This document shows, in pieces, positions 17,679-25,730 of a stretch of DNA of 64,000 nucleotides. Source of the stretch: DASXMT01 sp963755985 (GTDB lineage: Bacteria; Actinomycetota; Acidimicrobiia; Acidimicrobiales; RAAP-2). Below the pieces are notes generated by a model, which made no database searches, was not told where the DNA came from, and saw only the letters and a program-made list of their open reading frames with translations. Both the position numbers and the translations under genes were made by a program. The stretch's first letter is position 1, and each line of letters starts with the position of its first letter. Location of the stretch: the NCBI GenBank assembly GCA_963755985.1, contig CAVWLO010000002.1, forward strand, positions 806,001-870,000. Direction: 5' to 3'.

Positions 17679-17942
17679 ATGTTTGTGACAGTCATCCACC
17701 GGATCCATGACCCGAAGGGCTTTGAGGCCGCCGAGGCTAAGGCGCTTGAAGCTGGACTTCCTTCACATGTGGCGTTACCGATCCACGCATCAAACGACGA
17801 TCACACCTTCGGGATTTGCATCTGGGAAGGTGAGTCGGTCCAAAGCGTCCGAGAGGTGGTTGAAGGTGCCGTCGGACCGTGGGCGAACAATGAGTACATC
17901 GAGATGCACGTGGACGGACTAAACCCGCAGCTAGCCAACTAG
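17679..17942 (+). CDS. Small dimeric alpha/beta-barrel-like protein, 87 residues
   Basis: ATG at 17679 with CGGAGGGAA upstream. Begins MFVTVIHRIHDPKGFEAAEA and ends EYIEMHVDGLNPQLAN. The beta-alpha-beta pattern with TFGICIWEGESVQSV resembles ferredoxin-like dimeric barrels (DUF4242 or ABM-like); function unknown. It lies inside the decayed element yet is intact, so it is possibly recent cargo or under selection. Followed after 48 bases by a gene of the same size class. Confidence 0.7.
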   Translation: MFVTVIHRIHDPKGFEAAEAKALEAGLPSHVALPIHASNDDHTFGICIWEGESVQSVREVVEGAVGPWANNEYIEMHVDGLNPQLAN

Positions 17943-17990
17943 GACTCATCTGCTGCCACCGTCACTGCCGATCATAAAGGAGAGGGCACC

Positions 17991-18257
17991 ATGCCGACCG
18001 TAATCGGACACCACGATATCTCGAAGGGCAAGGACCACTGGCTGAACTCGCCGAAGCGCGAAGAGGTCTTCGGCCAGCTCGGGGTCACCAACATCCGGAC
18101 ATTCGTGAGCCCCGACGACCCGACGAAGGTGGCGGTCCTCATGGACGTGCCCGACATGGATGCATTTGCGTCGGCCATGCAGTCAGCGGCTGCGGCTGAG
18201 GCCATGGAGCACGACGGGGTGCTGCCCGAGACGATGGTATTCCTCGTCGAGGCATAG
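17991..18257 (+). CDS. Small protein with ferredoxin-like fold pattern, 88 residues
   Basis: ATG 17991 follows AAAGGAGAGGGCACC, a strong ribosome site. The sequence includes HHDISKGKDHWLNSPKREEV and KVAVLMDVPDMDAFASAMQS, ending PETMVFLVEA. The pattern looks like a dimeric alpha/beta barrel or antibiotic-monooxygenase-like fold. Probably co-transcribed with the gene at 17679. Function unknown. Confidence 0.75.
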   Translation: MPTVIGHHDISKGKDHWLNSPKREEVFGQLGVTNIRTFVSPDDPTKVAVLMDVPDMDAFASAMQSAAAAEAMEHDGVLPETMVFLVEA

Positions 18258-18439
18258 ACACACGACCACCTGTTTCCCGGTGGTAATGCAGATTGGTACA
18301 CGGCAAGCCTTGGTCTCAACGAAGGGATGAGCCGTCCGTCGGGACGGTGAGGAACATTCCGGCTCACCCATCGCCAGATGCTTCCTATGGCGATCGCCCG
18401 CAACCCGCTCATTTCCGAAGGGCCCTTATAGGCCCAGGG

Positions 18440-18838
18440 CGTCCCGGCCATGGCCCCTTTTCCCGCTTTCTTGCTGGGGCGCCTGGATGTGCCCGTATAT
18501 GTCGCGGTCATCCTGATCGAGCCGTGCCCGAGCACGTCGGACACGACCTCGATGGCACCCCGGCCGCCAACATGAGCGACGCTGCGCCGTGTCGTAACTC
18601 GTGGGGTGCCAGTGCCCAAGGCCTGCCGACTCGTGGACGTTGTCGAAGCGGAGGCCCGTGTTTGGGGGAATCGATGGCCGTCCCGACGATGGTGGACACC
18701 AGGCCCGTTTCGGCCCATGCCCGCCCACCTTCAGCCGATCGCCTGCCTGGACCGCCCGGTGACCTTTCCGGATGCTGACACGCTCGCCGGGGACGTTCAC
18801 GCCGCCGGCTACTGTGTTTGGGCGCTTGACCTGGACTT
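18440..18838 (-). pseudogene. Tyrosine integrase remnant (C-terminal catalytic half)
   Basis: Pieces in three minus frames match the intact integrase at 40006-41148: DRLKVGG, ETGLVSTIVGTAID, ESAGLGHWHP, PHELRHGAASLMLAAGVPS and IEVVSDVLGHGSIRMTA. Several frameshifts separate them and the catalytic Tyr region is garbled. The fragment ends next to att copy 2, exactly as the intact integrase sits next to tRNA-Val. Confidence 0.9.
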
Positions 18839-18892
18839 TCTTGTTTGGTGCGCCGTGCGGAACTCGAACCCACGACCCCTTGCCCGTCATGC
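18829..18892 (-). repeat. att copy 2 (degenerate tRNA-Val 3' half)
   Basis: Reads acctggactttcttg, then ccgtgcggaactcgaaccca, then cgaccccttgcccgtcatgc. It shares the left flank acctggactttctt with the functional tRNA copy at 41249, so it is the integrase-proximal end of element A. Confidence 0.8.
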
Positions 18893-19420
18893 AGCTCCGG
18901 GACCGTCCAGCGCGTGCCGTCCCGCTTCGCCGCGTCCCTTTACATACCGGCCAGTCCACCAACTAGACCCGCTCCCACAAGGGGTTTTCCGTCCAGGACG
19001 GTCGCCCCCTTCCGCTCCCGTGACAGCACGTCAGCTCCAATCTCCAGATGCCGATTGTGGCCCAGGTGGCTACGTTCGTGGCTACGTCGCAACTGCTTGC
19101 ATACCCACCTGCTCCGGCTTCCGAAGGGTGCACCTCGGCGCCTGATGTCGTCGTTACCGAGAATGGCGCAACCGGGCGGCGCCGTGAGCGGTCGAAGCCA
19201 TGACCGCCAGCCAGCCCGCCGCCGTCCATGCCGTGTCGTCCAAGTTCAGGCGGTGCCGCCGAGCTGGTGTTTCGCGTCGTCGTCGTCCAGCAGGTGTCGT
19301 CTCGTCAGAGCTCGATCCACAGGCGGCGAGGACTGTCGCCACTATGGCGACGGCGACACCGCCAACGACGGTGTTGCCTCCGTACATATCCCCCCCCTTC
19401 CTGCGACAATACGGTGACGG
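18893..19420. other. Intergenic stretch at the start of the middle island
   Basis: No convincing gene. Long frames here are GC-driven. A run of seven c (about 19390) and a short palindromic patch precede the left arm of the inverted repeat at 19421. Confidence 0.4.
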
Positions 19421-19476
19421 AGCGAGCGGAGGGGGGGCAATGGCCGGACAAAAGGGCCAGATGGTCCTTGATGTCA
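19421..19476 (+). repeat. Left arm of a ~55-bp imperfect inverted repeat
   Basis: Begins agcgagcggagggggggcaa and ends gggccagatggtccttgatg. Its reverse complement recurs at 20683-20735, where the inner 23 bases match at 21 positions. The two arms enclose the metallopeptidase gene. Confidence 0.6.
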
Positions 19477-19492
19477 GAGCAGCGGCTCAAAC

Positions 19493-20335
19493 GTGAGGTT
19501 CGCACGACGGTCCGTCGCCCTCGCCCTGGCCGCACTGCTGGTGGGGGCCGGCGCGGTGAGCTTGGCGTGGTGGCTGACGGAGCGAGGACACGGGCCTGGG
19601 GCGGGCAAGGTCGTTGTCAGCTACGAGCCTGGGCCACCAGGCGACGAGCAGCTGGTGCGGAGCGCGTTCGGACCCGCCATCAGCAAAGTCAATGCCAAGC
19701 TCGGGCTCAGCCACGGTCTGCAGGTACGGGTGGTAGGCGCGGCCACAGCGGGCAGGGTCGGTGAGTCAGGCCCGGTGTATGACCCTGAGGCCCGCACCAT
19801 CTACATCCCCTGGGACTTCGTAGAACAGGCCCGGGCCGAGCTGGCGGCGGTAGGCCAGTCGAACAACCTCACCCCTCCACTCGACGAAGTCCTCTCGGAA
19901 GCGATGACCTTCGTGCTTTATCACGAGACGGCTCACGGGGTGATCGACCTGCTCGATGTCCCGTCGACGGGCGGGGAGGAGGCGGATGCAGACAGCCTCG
20001 GGACTATTCTGGCCATCGCCTCGGGCCCCAGCGGTCAGTCGATCCCCCTCGCCGCCGGCGAGCTCTTTGCCGCCGAGGCAAAGCAGCCACAGAACCCGGC
20101 CGCCCAGGCGGCCGCCGGCTACGACAGTCCCCTGGAGCGCTACTACAACGTGCAGTGTCTGGTCTACGGCTCGAACCCTGCCCGCAATGCCAGCCTGGTT
20201 GGTGGCGTGCAGGGGGTCCCGCCCAACCAATCAAAGACTTGCATCTTCGACTATCGACGGGAAGTGCGATCCTGGCAGCGCCTGCTCGGACCCGATCTGC
20301 GTCACGCCGATGCGCTGTCGCCTCCCCACGGTTGA
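19493..20335 (+). CDS. Secreted putative metallopeptidase (DUF4344-like)
   Basis: GTG start, 280 residues. An N-terminal hydrophobic helix (LALAALLVGAGAVSLAWW) acts as signal or anchor. The zinc motif HETAHGVIDLL (HExxH) is near residue 145, and EEADADSLG about 20 residues later could hold the third ligand. The C-terminal cysteines (VQCLVYG and SKTCIFDY) may form a disulfide. This matches the DUF4344 putative metallopeptidases. The start overlaps the stop of an 18-codon frame beginning at 19441. The gene lies between inverted repeats, suggesting a mobile cassette. Confidence 0.75.
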   Translation: MRFARRSVALALAALLVGAGAVSLAWWLTERGHGPGAGKVVVSYEPGPPGDEQLVRSAFGPAISKVNAKLGLSHGLQVRVVGAATAGRVGESGPVYDPEARTIYIPWDFVEQARAELAAVGQSNNLTPPLDEVLSEAMTFVLYHETAHGVIDLLDVPSTGGEEADADSLGTILAIASGPSGQSIPLAAGELFAAEAKQPQNPAAQAAAGYDSPLERYYNVQCLVYGSNPARNASLVGGVQGVPPNQSKTCIFDYRREVRSWQRLLGPDLRHADALSPPHG

Positions 20336-20682
20336 GAAGGGCTCAGGTCCTCGAAATGAGGGCAGCGCTCGAGGAGCGGAGCTAGTCATAACGCCCTATC
20401 TCGGTCCCCGGTCGTAGCGGCCGAGGTCGAGCGGCGCCACGTCGTGGTCGTCGCTTGGAAGCTGCAGGCGGGCCTCCACCGGTGGCTTGCCGTCGGCCCA
20501 ACCGACGACGTCCAGGTGGCGGCGGTGGCGACCGGAGCAGTGGCCGGGCCGGGGCGAAGCTTCCGCCCTCGCCGGGGCGCAAGCTCTCCTTGGTCAAGTA
20601 CCATGCGCCGGCGCCCACGAAGACTCCGGCCTAGGCAAGCACGACTGACCCTCGTCCGATTCTCAGGCGGCCGCCCATCCCG

Positions 20683-20735
20683 TGACATCTAGGACGATCT
20701 GGCCCTCTTTCCCTGCCTGCCTCCCCCCGCTCGCT
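20683..20735 (-). repeat. Right arm of the ~55-bp inverted repeat
   Basis: Contains tgacatctaggacgatctgg and ends ctccccccgctcgct, the inverted match of 19421-19476. The next gene (20755) lacks its N-terminal part, which suggests a past insertion or deletion at this arm. Confidence 0.6.
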
Positions 20736-20754
20736 GGATTAGTTAGCCTAACTA

Positions 20755-20988
20755 GTGGACTGGCAAGGACAGCCGCCGACCCACGGCATCGAGGAGCACA
20801 TCGAGGCCATGAAGTCATACGTCGAACAAAGCGGGGGCGGTGCACCACCCCAGATCACGTCACACCCGATCAAGTTCGGGTCCGCAGAGTGGACGTGCGT
20901 CATCGGGGAGTTCGCCAATGGTGCCCGTATGGTGACCGTAGCCAAATGGCGCGATGGTGCCATCGCTGAGGAGTACATCTGGGCGTAG
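20755..20988 (+). pseudogene. C-terminal fragment of an NTF2/SnoaL-like protein
   Basis: The 77-residue frame ends with GSAEWTCVIGEFANGARMVT, then VAKWRDGAIAEEYIWA, the typical second half of a SnoaL-like ester-cyclase-type fold. The first helices and strands (normally 40-50 more residues) are missing, and the upstream sequence is the inverted-repeat arm. A GTG start could produce the stump, but it would not fold as the family does. Confidence 0.6.
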
Positions 20989-21041
20989 CAGTAACGCCGC
21001 TCGACTGGGCAGCTAATCAACGCGTGTCTCGACCATAACCC

Positions 21042-21535
21042 TCAGCTAGATGCGGTCCAGATTCCGCACCCACTCGACTTGAATCCCTTGTCTGAGGGGT
21101 CAATGGTCACGGTCACGGATCCAGTGGGGTTGTCGTTCGAGATGATGGCGCTCCCGGCGCCGGTGAGGTTGCTCTCGGTCTCCCAGCAACAAGTGCTGCC
21201 GCCGGGGGTGCTGTACGTTCCAGGAGCGATGTCTATTCCGACTGCGTAGGTTCCATCGCCGAACGTCGTGGCCTGTGGCCCAGAAGCAGGTTGGGGAGTC
21301 CAAGTCCCGGCAGCCCTGCGTTTTGAACCCAACGTCACTGGAGAGGATCGTCATCACGACGGGACACCTTGCATTGTCATTGGCCAGAATGCTGCTGAAG
21401 CTTCCGGTCGAGTCGCTGTCGCGCTCCCAGTAGCAAGTGGACCCACCGATCGTAACGTAAGTCCCAGGCACGACGGCTGCGAGTCGAGCACCGAAGCACC
21501 GATTCCAGCGGCCCACGTCCGGATCGCTTCCCAAT
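21042..21535 (-). pseudogene. Two-repeat secreted-type 'GTY' domain protein, frameshifted
   Basis: Two related modules in two minus frames. The first is VPGTYVTIGGSTCYWERDSD, then FSSILANDNARCPVVMTI and VGFKTQGC. The second is IAPGTYSTPGGSTCCWETES, then SAIISNDNPTGSVTVTIDPS and KGFKSSGCGIW. This repeat occurs in actinobacterial secreted proteins; each module has two Cys. The frame changes between modules near 21300-21320. The 5' end merges into the flavodoxin gene, with no signal peptide, so the start of this gene has been lost. Confidence 0.65.
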
Positions 21536-21974
21536 CCCGTTGATCCTCAGAAGGGGCCTTCGCGATTCGCACGATCGCGCGCTCGGCAACGCCAAGTTCA
21601 CGAATGTCGAGCTTGCCTCGGAAGACGCGGTGTTCACGGGCCGCGAGCGCTTTCGCGATCTGGTCGCCCTGACGTCGGTCAGCCGGGTCATCCGGCTTCG
21701 ATCGGTCGGTCACCGGGCCGCTCGAGAACAACCAGACTGGAATCGAGGCGAGAGTCGCCTCCTCGCGTGCCACAAACTCCTTGGCGGGCTTCATCCACTG
21801 TCCCATGTGGATGGCGCTGCCCAGGACGACGGCATCGTACTCGTCGATCGTCCGGACATCTTGCACCGGCACCACGGACACCTCCAGCCCGCCGGTCGCA
21901 AGCTCGGACCCGATCGCTTCCGCGATTTCGTATGTTGAGCCATGCTTCGACGCAACAGTTACGAGGACTTTCAT
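21354..21974 (-). CDS. Flavodoxin-domain protein (HemG-like)
   Basis: A protein of 206 residues. GAAAGGAGATGCG precedes the ATG at 21974, an excellent ribosome site. The FMN phosphate loop reads VTVASKHGSTYEIAEAIG at residues 5-22, followed by VVLGSAIHMGQWMKPAKEFV. This is the layout of menaquinone-linked protoporphyrinogen oxidase/flavodoxin-domain proteins. The natural end should be near RDWEAIRTWAAGIG. The remaining 36 residues read out of frame through the neighbouring repeat gene, so the original stop appears lost. Operon with the SRPBCC gene 12 bases upstream. Confidence 0.82.
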   Translation of the reverse strand: MKVLVTVASKHGSTYEIAEAIGSELATGGLEVSVVPVQDVRTIDEYDAVVLGSAIHMGQWMKPAKEFVAREEATLASIPVWLFSSGPVTDRSKPDDPADRRQGDQIAKALAAREHRVFRGKLDIRELGVAERAIVRIAKAPSEDQRDWEAIRTWAAGIGASVLDSQPSCLGLTLRSVGPLATGSATATRPEASAAFWPMTMQGVPS

Positions 21975-21985
21975 CGCATCTCCTT

Positions 21986-22741
21986 TCAACGTTTGGCCAC
22001 TGATTGCGCAATTGCCGATGGCTTCGTAGACCCGACTGGGGGGGGGTTCTCCGGCAACGGCGACCGCGTGTGGTCGAGCAATGGCACTCGTTCGATATTC
22101 CGCTTGAGCACCGCCAACATACGAGCCTGCATGATCCAGGTAACGGGGACGTAGAGCCAGTAGAAGGCGAAACGTCCAAGCCATCGTGGACGGATGGCCT
22201 GGTATCCGCCGATGACCAGACGTGTGCGCCCGCCAGGCAGTTCGTTCAGCCGGAAGCCCCAGAGTCCTTCCACGTAGGCTGATGGCCGGGGCCGCTTCGG
22301 ATTTAGGTTGCGACCTCTCAGGTCGTACAACCCGCGCAGTCCCAAGAAGCGATTCGGTTCGAGGGCCGCGACCTCCCAAGCGTCCACCGGACCACTCCGT
22401 GTCCAATACTTCACGTAGTCGCCGAGGGCCAGGTCTTGCCACTCGGGGTGGACCTGCAGGGCACTGGGCCGACCCCCGTTGTCGAGTCGGTCCCAGGAGT
22501 ACCAACCGCCGCGATCGCCGCCCATCTGGACAAGCCACGGCCAGACCTGATCCGATGGCGCCTCGATCGTGACGGCCATCGTCGCGCCCCTCTCGCCCTC
22601 GGGGACCAGGTCGGCGCCAGGATACGGCCCAGCGACTTCCTCATCGGTTGCGCCCCAGCGCCCGAGCCGAGGGCGCACCCAGACTACATAGACGATTGCT
22701 GCCATGCTGGCCGCACAAGCGGTCTTGCGTCCGAATGTCAT
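21986..22741 (-). CDS. SRPBCC-family protein with membrane segments
   Basis: A protein of 251 residues from ATG 22741. An N-terminal hydrophobic helix (TACAASMAAIVYVVWVRPRL) is followed by a polyketide-cyclase/SRPBCC domain: MAVTIEAPSDQVWPWLVQMG, GGWYSWDRLDNGGRPSA and LWGFRLNELPGGRTRLVIG. A second hydrophobic stretch lies near the C-terminus. The ligand is unknown. The flavodoxin gene follows at once on the same strand. Confidence 0.8.
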   Translation of the reverse strand: MTFGRKTACAASMAAIVYVVWVRPRLGRWGATDEEVAGPYPGADLVPEGERGATMAVTIEAPSDQVWPWLVQMGGDRGGWYSWDRLDNGGRPSALQVHPEWQDLALGDYVKYWTRSGPVDAWEVAALEPNRFLGLRGLYDLRGRNLNPKRPRPSAYVEGLWGFRLNELPGGRTRLVIGGYQAIRPRWLGRFAFYWLYVPVTWIMQARMLAVLKRNIERVPLLDHTRSPLPENPPPVGSTKPSAIAQSVAKR

Positions 22742-23354
22742 ATGACGAGCATTGGCTCCTGTACGTGGCGTCACAAGGGCCAAAGGTCACACGCGTCCTC
22801 GCAATCCGACGGGACCCGCCGAGTGCAGGGTGGCCTCGCCGTCTGGTTCCTCGGTGTGGCGACCGGCGCGGGATCACCCGCTATCGGGCGGGTCGGAGCC
22901 AACCGGGCAAACGTTGCCGGTCATAGTGACTAGGACGACCAGCGGCGACGTCGGGGCCTCCTACTGGAACGGTGTGGGCACCTGACTGGCTGGGCTGGGC
23001 ACTTGGGCTGCCGTCCCGGTGTGGGGGCCAGGCTTCCTTCTTCTCCGGGCATCAGATTGAGCCTCGGGCTAGGGTTCGGGCGGCTCGACCCCACCTTCCC
23101 AGGGATGGCGGGCGGAGGTCGTAGCTCGGTTGCTTGACCGGGGCGAAAGCCTGCGTCGGTGGCTGGTGAAGGGGTCGCCTTCTGGTCAATGGGGGGCGGC
23201 TGCTTCGCGTTGGTGGCTAGAGGAGCACCTCCTACTCGATGCCCCGCTCCCCCATCGTCTGGCCCGTGTTTGGCCACGTGTGGGCCGCTTCGGGCGTCGC
23301 CGGGCATGTGGGGGTCATCGGCGCGGCGAACACCCTCGACGTACGGTGTCGGTC
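22742..23354. other. Intergenic stretch
   Basis: Nothing securely coding. Overlapping frames on both strands show no family resemblance and no good ribosome site before 23355. Confidence 0.4.
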
Positions 23355-23990
23355 ATGCGTGGTCCGACTGCTTCTTATGAGAACCCTCCATCCTGGCGCA
23401 TGAAGTGCGCCCTGGTTGCTGACCAGGCCACGGCTGACCTGGACAAGACGGGCCACCACTGGCTGACCAAGCCACTCAATGATCCCCAGGACTGGGCGGA
23501 CAACCTCGGGCGGCAACTCCGGATCACAGACACCCACAAGACCTACATCGAGGAGGTGTTGCTCTCCCTCGTGGCCCAGATTGAGCCGATGCTCCAGCCC
23601 TGGCCACAGTCGAGCGACCTCGATGAGTGGAAGGAAATGGCCCAATAGGCCACTAGGAGCCTCCCTGCTATTGAGGTGTACAGATTGTTTGATGGCCGGA
23701 CCAAGGAATGGAAGCGCGACCAGGTCGAGTGCAGGGTGGACCGGCTCGCTGGCAAACTGCGGCACATCTTGGAGAAGTCACTGGCAAGCGAGTTGCACCG
23801 GATGATCGGGCAGTGGATCGAGTGAGACATCCCCAGGCTCAATGAACGGCGTCAAGAGGCGTTCAAGGCGAAGAAGGAAGTCGAGGAACAAGCCGAGGCT
23901 GCTCTACGCGCTGCCATCCCCCGCCGACCTCCACCGGCCCGTGATCCAGGCCGAACGAAGGGATTCTTCACACCACAAGGAAGGCCCTAG
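23355..23990 (+). pseudogene. Unrecognised gene with two in-frame stop codons
   Basis: From ATG 23355 a single frame runs to TAG 23988. TAG at 23646-23648 and TGA at 23823-23825 interrupt it. All three parts look coding: NPPSWRMKCALVADQATADL, then EVYRLFDGRTKEWKRDQVEC and KLRHILEKSLASELHRMIGQ, then ERRQEAFKAKKEVEEQAEAA and TKGFFTPQGRP. About 210 residues, rich in charged helices, soluble. No family recognised. Nonsense decay is the simplest reading. Confidence 0.6.
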
Positions 23991-24055
23991 CTTCCGACCA
24001 CCGGGTCAGCGCCTGCCCGATTGAGGCATTGGACGCATAAGCCGACGCGCCCGGC

Positions 24056-24343
24056 TTACCCCAAATCGTGACCGCAGCGCCGACAGGCGATAGCCGACGC
24101 GGGGATCGCGGTCAGGCAGTACGGGCAACGGACCCGGAACTCTATTCGCCACGCTGAGACGAGATTCCACACAAGGAGCACGCCGAAGATCCCGAGGAGG
24201 ACCTCCTGGCCGGGATGCCCGAACCCAAAGGTATGGCCGAGGAATACGATCCCAGCAGCAAAGGCAGCCATGGGGAGCCACCACCACCCGAGCCACCAGC
24301 TGCTCCTGCGCCTGGCGGTCATTGTGTTCTGGAGTGCCTCCAT
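24056..24343 (-). CDS. Membrane protein with C-terminal zinc ribbon
   Basis: 95 residues (or 88 from ATG 24322). Two hydrophobic helices (WLPMAAFAAGIVFLG and VLLGIFGVLLVWNLVSAW) precede a zinc ribbon CPYCLTAIPASAIACRRCGH (CxxC-x10-CxxC) at the C-terminus. The layout is common in small actinobacterial membrane proteins of unknown role. Its neighbour at 24389 has the same design. Confidence 0.75.
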   Translation of the reverse strand: MEALQNTMTARRRSSWWLGWWWLPMAAFAAGIVFLGHTFGFGHPGQEVLLGIFGVLLVWNLVSAWRIEFRVRCPYCLTAIPASAIACRRCGHDLG

Positions 24344-24388
24344 GGTCCCTTCCTCCTCTAACGGCGTTCAGAAATCTCCTCGTGCCGG

Positions 24389-24842
24389 TCAGGACCTACC
24401 TATCCTGGCGGCGGCGGTATGGCTGGCGGGACGCTCGGTGGAACGAACTGGCCCGCAGGCGGCAGGTATTGCCCCCGTCCACTGCGAGTCATCTGGCTCC
24501 CAGGGTTCCTCGGGGGGACGGTCGGGAAGGTCCCGTCCGCAGTAGCGGCACACCTTTGCCTCGGGCCGGATCATCTCGGCGCAGAAAGGACATGGCCACA
24601 TCCCTGCTTGCGTCTGTCGCCTGCGCGTTCCTTCGTCGGTCGGGTGAATGACGAGGGCGACTATGAGCGTGGGGAGAAAGAAGAGCACGCCCATAAACCA
24701 CCAGCCAAGGTGGCTCCGACCCCTTGTGGCTGGCGATGGTGGCCGGGATCAGAGCTAGGAGCAAAAGTACGGCCAGAAGCACAAACACGGGAGGGAGCAC
24801 CGCGTTCGATGATGATATGAATGCGATCACTGCGTCAGCCAT
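24389..24842 (-). pseudogene. Membrane/zinc-ribbon protein, frameshifted
   Basis: The first part (MADAVIAFISSSNAVLPPVF, then a helix of Leu/Ala) is in one frame. The continuation SHLGWWFMGVLFFLPTLIVA and CPFCAEMIRPEAKVCRYCGR are in the next. They join near 24725 in a ggggtcgg context, needing one base. The intact product would have two or three membrane helices and a zinc ribbon, a paralogue in layout of the gene at 24056. Real decay or sequencing error cannot be told apart here. Confidence 0.65.
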
Positions 24843-25097
24843 CTGATGTCCCCTTACTCACGAAATCCGAACGAATCCCAGCTTTGTTACTGCGGAGTTT
24901 GTTCCAGGCGGCGGAAGTTGGTTTTGAATGGCGATCGTCCCGTCAACCGCATTTCCCTCGTTGATGGGCGTAGCGTCGGTCCGCGCTGCCGCGTCTGAGC
25001 CGATGCCTCCGGTTTCCCAGTGGTCAGCCAACCCTTTGGGGTATCCCCGAACGGCAATTTCGGGCGAGTCGTACAGCTACAGGGCTTCATGAGTTCA

Positions 25098-25730
25098 CTA
25101 GCAATCCCCTGCCTGCGTCGCTCCATACGTAGCCTGAGCGACTGTGAACTGGGAACCAGCCGACGAGTCCAGTTGTTGGATCAGATCGCTGCATGAGAAG
25201 GGCTGAGTGTTGAGATATTCCTTGGCCGCTTGCACGGCCTCGGCGTTCCAATCCACCGTGAGGCTATCGACGGCGACAGTCGCATCGTTCACCGAGTATC
25301 CACTACCAGCCGACGAGTCCAGTTGGTCAATAAGACCCTGCTGCGAAAATGCCAGCGTGTTCAGGTACTGGTGGGCTTCCGCTACCGCACTCTGCTGCTG
25401 CTGCGTCATGGTGGGACCAGGCGGGGCGGAAGGAGGCTGTGTGGTCGTCGGAGGAGGGGGTGGCGGCGGTGTGGTCGTCGTCGTTGTCGAAATGGGCGGC
25501 ACCGTCGTTGGTGGTGTGGTGGGTGAAACGGTTGCTGTGGGCGACGGCGTCGAGGTTGTTGAAACAACACTGCAATCGACGCCCGGCACTGACGCTGCCA
25601 GCTTCTGACAACTTGACGTGTCTGGAGCCTCGTTCGCTGCGGGAGCATTCGTAGTGGGAGGGGCCGCGCTCCCTCCGCTTCCACATGCGGCGAGGCCGAT
25701 GCCCAACGCTTGCGGCGAGTTATAACCAGA
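25098..25730 (-). pseudogene. Ltp-type lipoprotein cut by an IS element
   Basis: The frame keeps a lipobox-like GIGLAACGSGGS, a long Thr/Pro linker and two copies of the Ltp module: AVAEAHQYLNTLAFSQQGLI with QLDSSAGSGYSVNDATVAVD, and AVQAAKEYLNTQPFSCSDLI with QLDSSAGSQFTVAQATYGAT. Ltp lipoproteins of some phages block entry of other phages (superinfection exclusion). The signal-peptide start is missing because the IS256-family element begins at about 25731, so the protein is probably no longer exported. Confidence 0.75.

Larger units (their letters stand above)
16694..18892. mobile_element. Element A: decayed relative of element B
   Basis: A 2.2-kb wreck bounded by two degenerate copies of the tRNA-Val 3' half. 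Inside, on the minus strand, are remnants of a prohead protease, the coiled-coil gene that normally precedes it, and a tyrosine integrase next to the right att copy. The order and orientation match element B. Two small intact genes (17679 and 17991) lie inside on the plus strand. Confidence 0.75.

Noticed and set aside
20386..20688. 100-codon minus frame with ENRTRVS-type segment
   Set aside because: Such segments often come from translated RNA-like or repeat sequence; no coding support here.
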